From NCBI RefSeq assembly GCF_000017545.1, contig NC_009718.1, positions 620,001-684,000 of the forward strand: 64,000 nucleotides of DNA, in the 5' to 3' direction. This document shows positions 26,981 through 35,019 of this stretch, piece after piece. Position numbers and translations under genes: made by a program. Each line of letters opens with the position of its first letter. The first letter of the stretch is position 1. Below the pieces are notes generated by a model. The model was not told where the DNA came from, ran no database searches, and was given only the letters and a program-made list of their open reading frames with translations. The stretch comes from Fervidobacterium nodosum Rt17-B1 (GTDB taxonomy: Bacteria; Thermotogota; Thermotogae; Thermotogales; Fervidobacteriaceae).

Positions 26981-27028
26981 TTGTCACAGCTGTAGACAGA
27001 AATTCTACAGTTGTCACATAGTCACAAA
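26981..27028. repeat. TTGTCACA two-box repeat, copy 2
   Basis: TTGTCACAGC at 26,981 and TTGTCACATAGT at 27,011, again 30 bp apart, begin 19 bp after the flippase stop. Between the boxes, CTGTAGA and TCTACAG form an inverted repeat. No -10 box stands at a normal distance from the second box, so unlike copy 1 this is not an obvious promoter. It marks the far edge of the ATPase-to-flippase segment. Confidence 0.7.
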
Positions 27029-27072
27029 ATAATTTTCAAGGCTTTATAATCCTAAAAGCATGAATTTATGCG

Positions 27073-27111
27073 AAAAATCCTATCCCGCTGGGAAATTGGG
27101 ATAGGATTTTT
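27073..27111. terminator. Bidirectional terminator between the flippase and etfA
   Basis: AAAAATCCTATCCC pairs perfectly with GGGATAGGATTTTT around an 11-base loop. It can end the + strand polysaccharide transcript and the - strand bcd-etfBA transcript. Confidence 0.9.
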
Positions 27112-27122
27112 CATAAGACTAT

Positions 27123-28148
27123 TTAAGATATCTGTGATATCTGTGATATCTGTGATATCTGTTCTTCTTTTTCTTCTTGCCTTAATTTTTGTATTAATCT
27201 ACCTATGATTTGTTTCCAATCACCGACGATGGCAAGGTCGGCTATTTTCATTATTGGGGCTTCCGGGTCTTTGTTTATGGCTATTATGTATTCGCTTTCT
27301 TGCATTCCAGCAAGGTGCTGGATTGCTCCAGAGATACCAACCGCGATGTACAGTTTTGGTCTTACCACTTTCCCTGTCTGACCCACTTGTCTGTCTTTTT
27401 CTATCCAGCCGTTGTCCACAGCTGCTCTTGAGCCTGCCACTTCTCCACCGAGTAAATCTGCCAGTTCTTTCAACTGTTCAAATCCTTCTTTGGAACCTAT
27501 CCCTCGGCCGCCCGCGACGATTATCTTCGTCTCGGTTATGTCCGTTCCTTTTCTAACTTTCTTAACAATTTCCTCGATTGTTATTTTGAATTCTTTACCT
27601 TCTAAATTTGGGATAAATTCTATAATTTCCCCTTTTCTGTTTACATCTGCGTTTTTGAGTGGAAATACACCCGGTCGCACTGTCGCCATTTGCGGTCTGT
27701 TGTTTGGGCAGATTATTGTTGCCATTAAATTGCCACCGAATGCGGGTCTTGTCATGAGGAGTAATTTCGTTTCTTTATCTATTTCAAGTTGTGTACAATC
27801 TGCCGTTAAGCCTGTTTTTAACCTTGCCGCAAGGCTTGGTCCGATTTCTCTGCCAAGTTGCGTTGCGCCAAGTAAGAGTATTTCTGGTTTTTCTTTTTCG
27901 ATGATTTGGCAAAATGCTTCCGTGTATTTTTCGACTGTGTAATTTTTGAGTTCTTTGTGTCTTACAAGGATAACTCTATCAGCTCCGTGTTGGATAAGTA
28001 TCGGGGCTAAGTGGGATATGTCAACTCCAGGGATAACCGCTGTAACTTGCGTTTCTAAATCTTGTGCAAGTTCACGCGCCTTACCAAGTAACTCAAGACC
28101 GACTTTGTGAAGTTCGCCATCTTCCTGCTGGCAAAGAACCATTATCAT
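27123..28148 (-). CDS. etfA: Electron transfer flavoprotein, alpha subunit
   Basis: A 341-residue EtfA, which with EtfB carries electrons to or from the butyryl-CoA-type dehydrogenase encoded upstream. The C-terminal FAD domain is clear: VAGGRGIGSKEGFEQLKELA, GSRAAVDNGW, GQTGKVVRPKLYIAVGISGA, AINKDPEAPI and ADLAIVGD. I take ATG 28,148 as the start because GAGAGGTGAG lies just before it; the in-frame GTG at 28,157 lies inside that site. The 3' end carries four copies of a 9-bp unit, adding four Gln-Ile-Ser triplets to the tail. It is the last gene of the bcd-etfB-etfA unit. Confidence 0.93.
   Translation of the reverse strand: MIMVLCQQEDGELHKVGLELLGKARELAQDLETQVTAVIPGVDISHLAPILIQHGADRVILVRHKELKNYTVEKYTEAFCQIIEKEKPEILLLGATQLGREIGPSLAARLKTGLTADCTQLEIDKETKLLLMTRPAFGGNLMATIICPNNRPQMATVRPGVFPLKNADVNRKGEIIEFIPNLEGKEFKITIEEIVKKVRKGTDITETKIIVAGGRGIGSKEGFEQLKELADLLGGEVAGSRAAVDNGWIEKDRQVGQTGKVVRPKLYIAVGISGAIQHLAGMQESEYIIAINKDPEAPIMKIADLAIVGDWKQIIGRLIQKLRQEEKEEQISQISQISQIS
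27127..27162. repeat. Four tandem 9-bp repeats in the etfA 3' end
   Basis: GATATCTGT occurs four times without interruption. On the coding strand this is CAG-ATA-TC(A/T), giving a QIS-QIS-QIS-QIS tail just before the stop. Because the unit is a multiple of three, copy-number changes would keep the frame. Confidence 0.95.
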
Positions 28149-28188
28149 TATACTCACCTCTCAAACGTTTCGTATTTTACTAATTTTT

Positions 28189-28971
28189 TTATTTTCCAAG
28201 CACGGGTATAGCTTCGATGATTTTTTGAACGGCTTCGTCTATGTCTCCTTGGAAGAGTACGCCTTCGCCTTTTGGTCCTTTTGTGAAAGTTTTTCTTACT
28301 TTTGTAGGTGAACCTACAAGCCCAACTTCGTTTTTGTCGAATTTTAAAACGCTGTTATTTAGTATTTTTATCTCTTTAGAATACGCTTCAAAGATGTAAG
28401 GTACTCTCATGTACCTTGGTTTGTTGATGTCTTTTGAACAGGTTATAACACATGGGAGAGGAGTTGATAGGATTTCTATTCTGTCATCGAGTTCCCTTTT
28501 AACTATTACTCTATCTTCTTTTATCTCAACACCAATTGCGTAAGCTATTACGGGAATGCCCAAATGCTGAGCGATTTCTATTCCCACTTGCGCTGTGTCA
28601 CCGTCTATGGCTTGTCTGCCTGTGAGTATTAGGTCAAAACCGATAAGCTGAGCAGCTCTTGCAAGTATCATACTTGTAACCCATGTATCCGCTCCAGCGT
28701 ACAGTGGGTCGGTTATGAGTATCGCTTCATCGGCGCCCATTGCATAACTTTCCCTGAGTATGGCTTCAGCCATAGGTGGCCCCATGGTTATGACCGTTAC
28801 TTTCGCACCAAATTTGTCCTTTAATCTCAACGCTTCTTCTAACGCGTTTTTGTCCTCTGGGTTCATAATCGACCTGACACCGTCTCTGATGAGTGTACCC
28901 TTAACTGGATCAACTTTAACTTCCGTTGTATCGGGTACTTGCTTTGCGAATACGATTATTCTCATGCTCAT
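28189..28971 (-). CDS. etfB: Electron transfer flavoprotein, beta subunit
   Basis: A 260-residue EtfB. Family motifs: IIVFAKQVPDTTEVKVDP, RSIMNPEDKNALEEALRLKD, VTVITMGPP, DLILTGRQAIDGDTAQVG (nucleotide-binding loop) and RELDDRIEILSTPLPCVIT. GGGAGG precedes ATG 28,971, with a second ATG at 28,965. It lies 36 bp after the dehydrogenase gene and 40 bp before etfA, so all three are one transcript. Partner subunit of EtfA in the cytoplasm. Confidence 0.93.
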   Translation of the reverse strand: MSMRIIVFAKQVPDTTEVKVDPVKGTLIRDGVRSIMNPEDKNALEEALRLKDKFGAKVTVITMGPPMAEAILRESYAMGADEAILITDPLYAGADTWVTSMILARAAQLIGFDLILTGRQAIDGDTAQVGIEIAQHLGIPVIAYAIGVEIKEDRVIVKRELDDRIEILSTPLPCVITCSKDINKPRYMRVPYIFEAYSKEIKILNNSVLKFDKNEVGLVGSPTKVRKTFTKGPKGEGVLFQGDIDEAVQKIIEAIPVLGK

Positions 28972-29007
28972 ATTTTAGCCTCCCTGTACGATTAGCTTAC
29001 AATTAAC

Positions 29008-30147
29008 TTATTTGATGTACTGTGCGGCAATGACCATTTTCTGCACTTCGTTTGTTCCTTCGTATATCTGTGTTATCTTCGCGTCTCTCATCATTCGTTC
29101 GACTGGATAATCTCTTGTATAACCGTAACCGCCGAATATCTGGACAGCTTGGGTTGTTACTTCCATCGCAACATCTGAGGCGTATTTCTTTGCCATAGCC
29201 GCGTCCGCACTTGTGAGTATCCCTTTGTCTTTTTTTATCGCCGCGTCATAAACTAATAATTTTGCTGCGCGTGTTTTTGTTATCATATCGGCTATATACC
29301 ATTGGATTCCTTGGAATGAACCAATGGATTTTCCAAATTGTTTTCTTTCTTTAACGTATCTAAGCACTTCATCTATTGCGCCTTCGGCAATGCCAAGTGC
29401 TTGCGCGCCAACGCCTATTCTTCCACCATCTAACGTTTGAAGAGCGATCTTAAATCCCATACCTTCGCTACCAAGCAAGTTTTCCTTGGGGACTTTGCAA
29501 TCTTCGAATATTAACTCTGTTGTCGATGAACCTCTTATTCCCATCTTCTTTTCAGGCTTGCCTATCTTGAAACCTTCAAAGGATTTCTCAACGATAAACG
29601 CACTGATGCCTTTTGTGCCCTTCGATTTATCTGTCATAGCAAAGACGATGAAGACATCTGCAACACCGCCGTTGGTTATAAATATCTTGGAGCCGTTGAG
29701 GATGTAGTAATCGCCAACAAGTTTCGCGGTTGTCTGTTGATTACCCGCATCACTGCCTGCATTTGGTTCTGTAAGCGCGAACGCACCAATCATCTCACCT
29801 TTCAACAGTGGTCTCAAGTATTTTTCTTTTTGCTGTTGCGTGCCGAAATTAAAGATAGGCCAGCAGCAAAGGGAAGTGTGAGCCGAGAGGATTATCGATG
29901 TAGTCGCACAAACTTTTGCTAACTCTTCAACGGCCATAATGTACGTTAAATAATCGCCACCCGCTCCTCCAATTTCTTTGGGGAAAGGTATGCCCATCAT
30001 ACCTATTTCCGCCATTTTTTTGACTGTTTCTATTGGGAAGTATTCTTCTTCATCCACTTTCTGAGCTAACGGTTTAACCTCTTTTTCCGCGAATTCTCTG
30101 AATAATTCTCTCGCAAGTAGTTGCTCTTTCGTGAGTAAGTAATCCAT
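29008..30147 (-). CDS. bcd: Acyl-CoA dehydrogenase (butyryl-CoA dehydrogenase type)
   Basis: A 379-residue flavoprotein (start ATG 30,147, with GGAGGGATTAT upstream; the longer frame to 30,213 has no such site). It reduces or oxidises a short-chain acyl-CoA at the alpha-beta bond, exchanging electrons with EtfAB. Motifs: [80 protein letters not shown] and [12 protein letters not shown], in which the Glu is the catalytic base of the butyryl-CoA subfamily. No thiolase, crotonase or hydroxybutyryl-CoA dehydrogenase lies nearby, so the physiological substrate stays open. Confidence 0.92.
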   Translation of the reverse strand: MDYLLTKEQLLARELFREFAEKEVKPLAQKVDEEEYFPIETVKKMAEIGMMGIPFPKEIGGAGGDYLTYIMAVEELAKVCATTSIILSAHTSLCCWPIFNFGTQQQKEKYLRPLLKGEMIGAFALTEPNAGSDAGNQQTTAKLVGDYYILNGSKIFITNGGVADVFIVFAMTDKSKGTKGISAFIVEKSFEGFKIGKPEKKMGIRGSSTTELIFEDCKVPKENLLGSEGMGFKIALQTLDGGRIGVGAQALGIAEGAIDEVLRYVKERKQFGKSIGSFQGIQWYIADMITKTRAAKLLVYDAAIKKDKGILTSADAAMAKKYASDVAMEVTTQAVQIFGGYGYTRDYPVERMMRDAKITQIYEGTNEVQKMVIAAQYIK

Positions 30148-30235
30148 ATAATCCCTCCTGTCGGGTGTGTATTTTGATTTCATATAATCTGAATAATTAT
30201 TCATTACAAACATTTGGGAATATTCTTTTATATTC

Positions 30236-30251
30236 TGTGAATATTTTCACA
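30236..30251. promoter_or_regulatory. Operator-like palindrome TGTGA-N6-TCACA
   Basis: TGTGAATATTTTCACA is a perfect 5+5 palindrome, matching both the Rex consensus (TTGTGAAATATTTCACAA) and the CRP/FNR type. It lies 89 bp before the bcd start and about 190 bp before the divergent glucanase gene. Rex commonly controls bcd-etf genes in anaerobes, so Rex is the likelier reader; the regulator itself is not in the window. Confidence 0.55.
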
Positions 30252-30296
30252 TTTTCAATTATATTTTATACCTTTTTCCGATTGTCTATGTTATAT

Positions 30297-30312
30297 CGTG
30301 AATAATATCACG
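30297..30312. promoter_or_regulatory. Second operator-like palindrome CGTGA-N6-TCACG
   Basis: CGTGAATAATATCACG has the same architecture as the palindrome 61 bp to its left (centre-to-centre). Two such sites in one 290-bp divergent region suggest cooperative or shared regulation of bcd-etfBA and the glucanase. Confidence 0.5.
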
Positions 30313-30392
30313 TTAAATTTTCGTAAAATAAATGATTTTAGTTTCGGAATTTTGTAAGACTCTGTAAGGCTGTAAAATTTCGCGTTTTAGGG

Positions 30393-30398
30393 TATAAT
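30393..30398 (+). promoter_or_regulatory. -10 box of the GH13 gene
   Basis: TATAAT preceded by GGG, with a weak -35 (CTGTAA) 17 bp upstream. The ribosome site AAAGGAGTGA follows at 30,426-30,435. Confidence 0.55.
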
Positions 30399-30440
30399 TT
30401 ATTTGATTGACAAATTTATGAATGCAAAGGAGTGATTTTG

Positions 30441-31877
30441 TTGAGTTATCCAATTTATCCAACTTATCCAACGCCTTACTGGGCCTTCGAGAGTGTTGTG
30501 TACGAAATTTTTCCAGATAGATTCGCTATTGGTAAAGGAAAGAGCATTAAAGATAAAGCTCATTTATACAAAGATGGCATTTTAAAAGATTGGGATGAAC
30601 CACCTGTAAGTACTGGTGATGGGAAGCAAAATAAGTGGTTTTACGGTGGAGATTTGTGGGGAATTGCGGAGAAAGTTGGTTATTTAAAAGAGTTGGCTAT
30701 TAATGCAGTTTATTTAACTCCCATATTTAAATCTCCATCTAATCACAAGTACGATGCTGTTGATTATTTTAAAGTCGATAGTCAATTCGGCGGGATGAAC
30801 GCGTTTAAAAGTTTGTTGAAGAGTTTGAAAAGTAATAATATAAGGCTAATTTTGGATGGTGTTTTCAATCATGTGAGTTCTCAGCACCCGTGGTTTTTGA
30901 AAGCGAAAAGGTGGATGAGAGATTACGTAAGTAGGTTTTCTATATACGAAGATGGACATAGGGGATGGTGGGGAATCAGGTCTTTACCGGAATTTCACCT
31001 TGAGGAAAATGTGGTACGTGAATATATCGCAAGTGTTGTGGAGCATTATTTAAAGCTTGGGATAGATGGTTGGAGGCTTGATTGCGGTCAAGACCTTGGA
31101 CCTGTCAATAACGCTTTTATAACCTCAATTGTGAAATCTGTTTCCGTTGATAAGTACGTTGTTAGTGAGCTTTGGACTTATCCAGATAGGTGGGACATGG
31201 TCGATGGGATTATGAATTACAATCTCAGAGAGGTTGTGTTTAGTTATTTAAATGGTGAATTAAAAGAACCGGGGAATGCGCTGGAAGGGGTTTTCAAAAG
31301 CACAAGAAATATATACGGATGTTGGAATATGCTAGATAGCCACGATACTGAAAGACTTGCAAATTCGATACCAGATAAAGCTTTAAGAAAATTGGCTATC
31401 GTCTTGCAATTTACGTTCCCAGGTGTGCCAGTTGTTTATTATGGCACGGAGATAGGTTTAGATGGGGGCAAGGATCCGGAGTGTCGAAAAACGATGGTAT
31501 GGGATAGGAGTAAATGGGATTTAGATATGTTTGAGTTTTACAAAAAGTTAATAGCGCTCAGAAAGAGTGAAATCGCGTTTAAAGTTGGAAGTTTCGAAGT
31601 GCTTAACAATGAGCCTTTGGTGTTTTTAAGGAAGGCACCATACGTGCTGGATGATGTAATCGTTGCGGTCAATCCAGGTGAAGAAAGAAAGGTCGCAGTT
31701 TCGGTAAAGGATGGTAGGTTGCTTGACAGGACGGTCTTTGTTGATTTATTCACCCAAGAGCAATTTAAACTCACAAGCGGTGTTCTGAGATTTGAGATAG
31801 CCGAAAAGTCTTTTAGGATTTTGAAGCCTTTGAATGAAATCGTTAAAGGGTACAATCAGTACAAAAGAATATATTAA
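30441..31877 (+). CDS. Alpha-glucan hydrolase, GH13 family (cyclomaltodextrinase/neopullulanase-like)
   Basis: A 478-residue GH13 enzyme with no signal peptide, so it acts in the cytoplasm on imported maltodextrins. It has VYEIFPDRFA at the start and all four GH13 blocks: LDGVFNH (I), GWRLDCGQD (II, nucleophile Asp), VVSELW (III, acid/base Glu) and LDSHD (IV). The short N-terminus without a CBM34-type domain and the FPDRFA motif fit an oligosaccharide-degrading subfamily. AAAGGAGTGA precedes TTG 30,441, preferred over TTG 30,438 and GTG 30,432 by spacing. It is a single-gene unit with its own promoter and terminator. Exact product specificity cannot be read. Confidence 0.88.
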   Translation: MSYPIYPTYPTPYWAFESVVYEIFPDRFAIGKGKSIKDKAHLYKDGILKDWDEPPVSTGDGKQNKWFYGGDLWGIAEKVGYLKELAINAVYLTPIFKSPSNHKYDAVDYFKVDSQFGGMNAFKSLLKSLKSNNIRLILDGVFNHVSSQHPWFLKAKRWMRDYVSRFSIYEDGHRGWWGIRSLPEFHLEENVVREYIASVVEHYLKLGIDGWRLDCGQDLGPVNNAFITSIVKSVSVDKYVVSELWTYPDRWDMVDGIMNYNLREVVFSYLNGELKEPGNALEGVFKSTRNIYGCWNMLDSHDTERLANSIPDKALRKLAIVLQFTFPGVPVVYYGTEIGLDGGKDPECRKTMVWDRSKWDLDMFEFYKKLIALRKSEIAFKVGSFEVLNNEPLVFLRKAPYVLDDVIVAVNPGEERKVAVSVKDGRLLDRTVFVDLFTQEQFKLTSGVLRFEIAEKSFRILKPLNEIVKGYNQYKRIY

Positions 31878-31900
31878 TATATTAAATCAAATAATTAAAC

Positions 31901-31946
31901 AATCAAAGCACGCCAGTAGACTTGTGGCGTGCTTTGATTTTTTTAG
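31901..31946. terminator. Bidirectional terminator between the GH13 and NADH oxidase genes
   Basis: AATCAAAGCACGCCA pairs with TGGCGTGCTTTGATT (15 bp), followed by T7 on the + strand and AT-rich sequence on the other. The convergent genes end on either side. Confidence 0.92.
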
Positions 31947-31958
31947 TTTTTTGTTATC

Positions 31959-33323
31959 TCAAATTTTTAAACTTTCCAAAGCTTTCAATGCGGCGGTGTT
32001 CAAGAAATTCCATGGTTTGTTGAAGTATGGTTGGAAGAAGAAATCGGAGAACGCAAGGTCTGTTATGGTCATTTTGTTTTGTATCGCCAAAGAAAGTGTG
32101 TTTGCACTCTCGGTGACATCCGCTCTCGACATGATTTGTCCACCAACGATTTGGCCATTGTCGGTTCGATAGACGATTTTTATGTAGACTGGCTCGTACT
32201 CTGGCATGAATTCGGGTCTGTTATTTTCGATAGTGAAGATACTTTTAACAGCGATGCCTTTTTCTTTTGCCCAATTTTCGGTGAGTCCTGTTGCTGCGAC
32301 GTTGTAGGAATAGACTTTTACACCGGATGTACCTTGCGTTCCTTTGTATTCTATCTTGTTTTCAAATAGATTGTATGATATTATCGTTCCCATTCTCACA
32401 GCGTTTGTCGCAAGTGGGATGTATTCGTATGTGCCCGATGGGTTAAACCATACAGCTGTGCTATCGCCCGCTGCGAAGACGTCTGGATTGGAAGTGTGCA
32501 AATATCTATCAACTATTATCGCGCCGTTTGGTAGCATATCGATTTTTCCTTTTAGTAAATCCGTGTTAGGTCTGAAGCCAACGGCTAGGATTACCATATC
32601 CGTTTCGTAGGTACCTTTGTCTGTGATTACTCTTTTGACCTTTCCGTTTTCGCCTTCGAATGCGGTAACTTTCTCACCAGTGACAACGTTTATTCCGTGT
32701 TCTTTCATTTCTTTCTCAAGTATTTGTGTAAATTCGCTATCGAGGTACTTTGCAAGTATTCTATCGGCTATATCGATTATCGTTACTTCTTTTCCATTTT
32801 CTTTAAATGCTTCGGCGAGTTCAACACCGATGTATCCCGCACCTACTATAGTTATCTTCTTTGCGTTTTTTGAATAGTTCACGATATCTTTCGCGTGATA
32901 AAAGTTCTTTGAGAGTTTTATTCCCTCAAGCTCAACACCTGGAATGTTTGGAATAATGGGCCAAGAACCGGATGTGACAACAAGTTTGTCGAAGGATTCT
33001 TTGAAGGTCTCCCCAGTCTCAAGATTTTTCACCAAAAGATATTTTTCACTTAAATCGACATCCACGACTTCATGTCTCATTTTCATATCTGCACCAAGTT
33101 CGGCTAACGTTTTGGGCGAGGAATAGAAAAGTTTCATTGGGTCTTTGACAACACCACCAACATGGAGGGCTATACCACACGACAGGAATGATACTGTGTC
33201 ATTTCTCTCAAAGACAGATATATCAACATTCTCTCCGTAAAGTTTCTTCGCCGTGGTGATAAACGCAGTCCCTGCGTGTGTACAACCTATAACTGCCACT
33301 TTGACTTTATTTGTGTTTTGCAT
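31959..33323 (-). CDS. nox: NADH oxidase / CoA-disulfide reductase family flavoprotein
   Basis: A 454-residue enzyme of the single-cysteine disulfide oxidoreductase family. VAVIGCTHAGTAFI is the FAD site, SFLSCGIALHVGG carries the redox Cys near residue 50, ITIVGAGYIGVELAEAF binds NAD(P)H, and NPDVFAAGDSTAV is the second FAD motif. The C-terminal dimer domain ends in FSDFFFQPYFNKPWNFLN, as in H2O-forming NADH oxidases. In an anaerobe it would remove oxygen while regenerating NAD, or reduce CoA or polysulfide; these cannot be separated by sequence alone. It has its own strong promoter and terminator. Confidence 0.88.
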   Translation of the reverse strand: MQNTNKVKVAVIGCTHAGTAFITTAKKLYGENVDISVFERNDTVSFLSCGIALHVGGVVKDPMKLFYSSPKTLAELGADMKMRHEVVDVDLSEKYLLVKNLETGETFKESFDKLVVTSGSWPIIPNIPGVELEGIKLSKNFYHAKDIVNYSKNAKKITIVGAGYIGVELAEAFKENGKEVTIIDIADRILAKYLDSEFTQILEKEMKEHGINVVTGEKVTAFEGENGKVKRVITDKGTYETDMVILAVGFRPNTDLLKGKIDMLPNGAIIVDRYLHTSNPDVFAAGDSTAVWFNPSGTYEYIPLATNAVRMGTIISYNLFENKIEYKGTQGTSGVKVYSYNVAATGLTENWAKEKGIAVKSIFTIENNRPEFMPEYEPVYIKIVYRTDNGQIVGGQIMSRADVTESANTLSLAIQNKMTITDLAFSDFFFQPYFNKPWNFLNTAALKALESLKI

Positions 33324-33403
33324 ATATACTTACCTCCATTCTCAAGTTTTTTAACTTTTTAGCTCTCCTGAAAGTTATTTTTTTCACTTTTACTTACACT
33401 ATT

Positions 33404-33432
33404 ATTATACTAAGTATAAACTAATTTGTCAA
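33404..33432 (-). promoter_or_regulatory. Strong sigma-70-like promoter of the NADH oxidase gene
   Basis: On the minus strand TTGACA (33,432-33,427), a 17-bp spacer and TATAAT (33,409-33,404): a perfect consensus. It lies about 80 bp before the start codon. Confidence 0.92.
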
Positions 33433-33458
33433 GAGAGAAATTTAAAATTAAAAAATTA

Positions 33459-33490
33459 AAGTGCCCTTTCTGTTTTAAGAAAGGGCACTT
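33459..33490 (-). terminator. Terminator after the M32 carboxypeptidase gene
   Basis: AAGTGCCCTTTC and GAAAGGGCACTT form a perfect 12-bp stem with an 8-base loop; on the minus strand it runs into TTAATTTTTTAATTTT. Confidence 0.9.
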
Positions 33491-33522
33491 GTTTTGCGAG
33501 ATTGATTTTTTGTTTTTGAAAT

Positions 33523-34995
33523 TTATAATGATATTTCGTATACTTTTGAGTACTTTTCTTTGATGTAGTTCATGAATGGTTCGACGCTTGGAGGATTGCC
33601 AGTTACCAATGTCATTAGTTCTTCTGGTTCGTAAATTCTTCCTTTTGAGTATATTTTTTCGCTTAGCCATTGTTTTATTGGCTCGAAGTTGCCTTCTTCT
33701 AAGAGTTTTTCAAATTCTATTTCTTCTCTCAATTTTTGGTATATCTGTGCGGCGTATATGTTGCCGAGTGAGTATGTTGGGAAGTAACCAAATGAACCAC
33801 CGTACCAATGTGGATCTTGCATGCAACCTATTGTGTTTGATTGCACTTTTAAGCCTATGTATTTTTCAAATAGTTCATTCCAGATGTCTGGTAGATCTTT
33901 TACTTGGAGTTGACCGTTTATTAGTGCGCGTTCTATTTCGAATCTCAAGATTATGTGCAAGTTGTAAGTGATTTCATCAGCTTCCGTTCTGATGTATGAC
34001 CTTTTAACTTCGTTAACCCAGCGCCAGATGTCTTCAACGGTGTGTTCTTTGAGTTCTGGAAGAACATCGATTATTCCATTTTTGTATATGCCTTTCCAAA
34101 ATGCAAGGCTACGTCCAAGGACGTTTTCCCAAAATCTCGATTGGCTTTCGTCGAAACCGTACGAGGCACTTGAACCTATCGGTAAACTGTAAAATTCTTC
34201 TGGAATAGAGAGTGCGTAAAGCGCATGACCAAATTCGTGGATTGTTGAGTAAATTGAATTTTTCACATCGTCTTCTATATACCTTGTCGTAATTCTCACA
34301 TCGTTTAAACCTATCGGATTGGTAAATGGGTGAGCGGATACATCAAGTCGTCCTTTGTTTAAATCGTATTTTAAATATTTTATAAGTTCCTCGCTGAATT
34401 TTTTCTGTTTTTCTACGGCAATTTTTGGGTTCACCAACGGTGGATTTTTCCCTTCTTTTTCTATCTTCTCCAGTGTTTGTATAGTGAATTCTCTCAATGG
34501 TGTGAATATCTTCTCTATTTTCTTTGCTTTCATACCGGGTTCGAATTGGTCTAGAAGTGCGTCGTATGGTTCGTCCTCATAGCCGAGTATGTCTGCGATT
34601 TTTCTGTTCAATTCAACTAATTTTTCAAGGTTAGCTTTGACTTTTGAAAAATCACCCGTTGGTTTTGCGTATTGCCACTCTTGTTCGGATATCGTCGCTG
34701 TTCTCATTGTTTCCTCGAATAACTCCGGTGGGATTTTTTTGTATTTTTCGTAATCTTTTTTACCAACTTTTATTATAGCTCTGTCTATGTCATTTTCAGG
34801 GTTTGCCTCGTTTAGCATTTTTCCAAGAACATCGTCGATGGACATTTTGAAAGCATATGAGCTAATCTCGGATATGACCTGCGCTCTGTAAGGTCCTGCG
34901 TGTGGTGGCATGTACGTTTGCATGTCCCAGTACAATAAAGCAGAGGCACTTGAGTATTTCGCGATTTTTCGATAGTAATCTTTAAGTTCTTCCAT
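33523..34995 (-). CDS. Thermostable carboxypeptidase, M32 family
   Basis: A 490-residue metallocarboxypeptidase like Thermus carboxypeptidase Taq. IHEFGHALYAL holds the HExxH zinc motif at about residues 253-257, and ESQSRFWENVLGRS about 30 residues later supplies the third ligand Glu. The DPHWYGGSFGYFPTYSLGN and VHPFTNPIG-like (SAHPFTNPIG) motifs are typical. It trims C-terminal residues from peptides in the cytoplasm, fitting a peptide fermenter. ATG 34,995 follows AAAGGGGGATATAGTT. It may share a transcript with comM, 24 bp upstream. Confidence 0.92.
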   Translation of the reverse strand: MEELKDYYRKIAKYSSASALLYWDMQTYMPPHAGPYRAQVISEISSYAFKMSIDDVLGKMLNEANPENDIDRAIIKVGKKDYEKYKKIPPELFEETMRTATISEQEWQYAKPTGDFSKVKANLEKLVELNRKIADILGYEDEPYDALLDQFEPGMKAKKIEKIFTPLREFTIQTLEKIEKEGKNPPLVNPKIAVEKQKKFSEELIKYLKYDLNKGRLDVSAHPFTNPIGLNDVRITTRYIEDDVKNSIYSTIHEFGHALYALSIPEEFYSLPIGSSASYGFDESQSRFWENVLGRSLAFWKGIYKNGIIDVLPELKEHTVEDIWRWVNEVKRSYIRTEADEITYNLHIILRFEIERALINGQLQVKDLPDIWNELFEKYIGLKVQSNTIGCMQDPHWYGGSFGYFPTYSLGNIYAAQIYQKLREEIEFEKLLEEGNFEPIKQWLSEKIYSKGRIYEPEELMTLVTGNPPSVEPFMNYIKEKYSKVYEISL

Positions 34996-35019
34996 AACTA
35001 TATCCCCCTTTTTTGTTCT

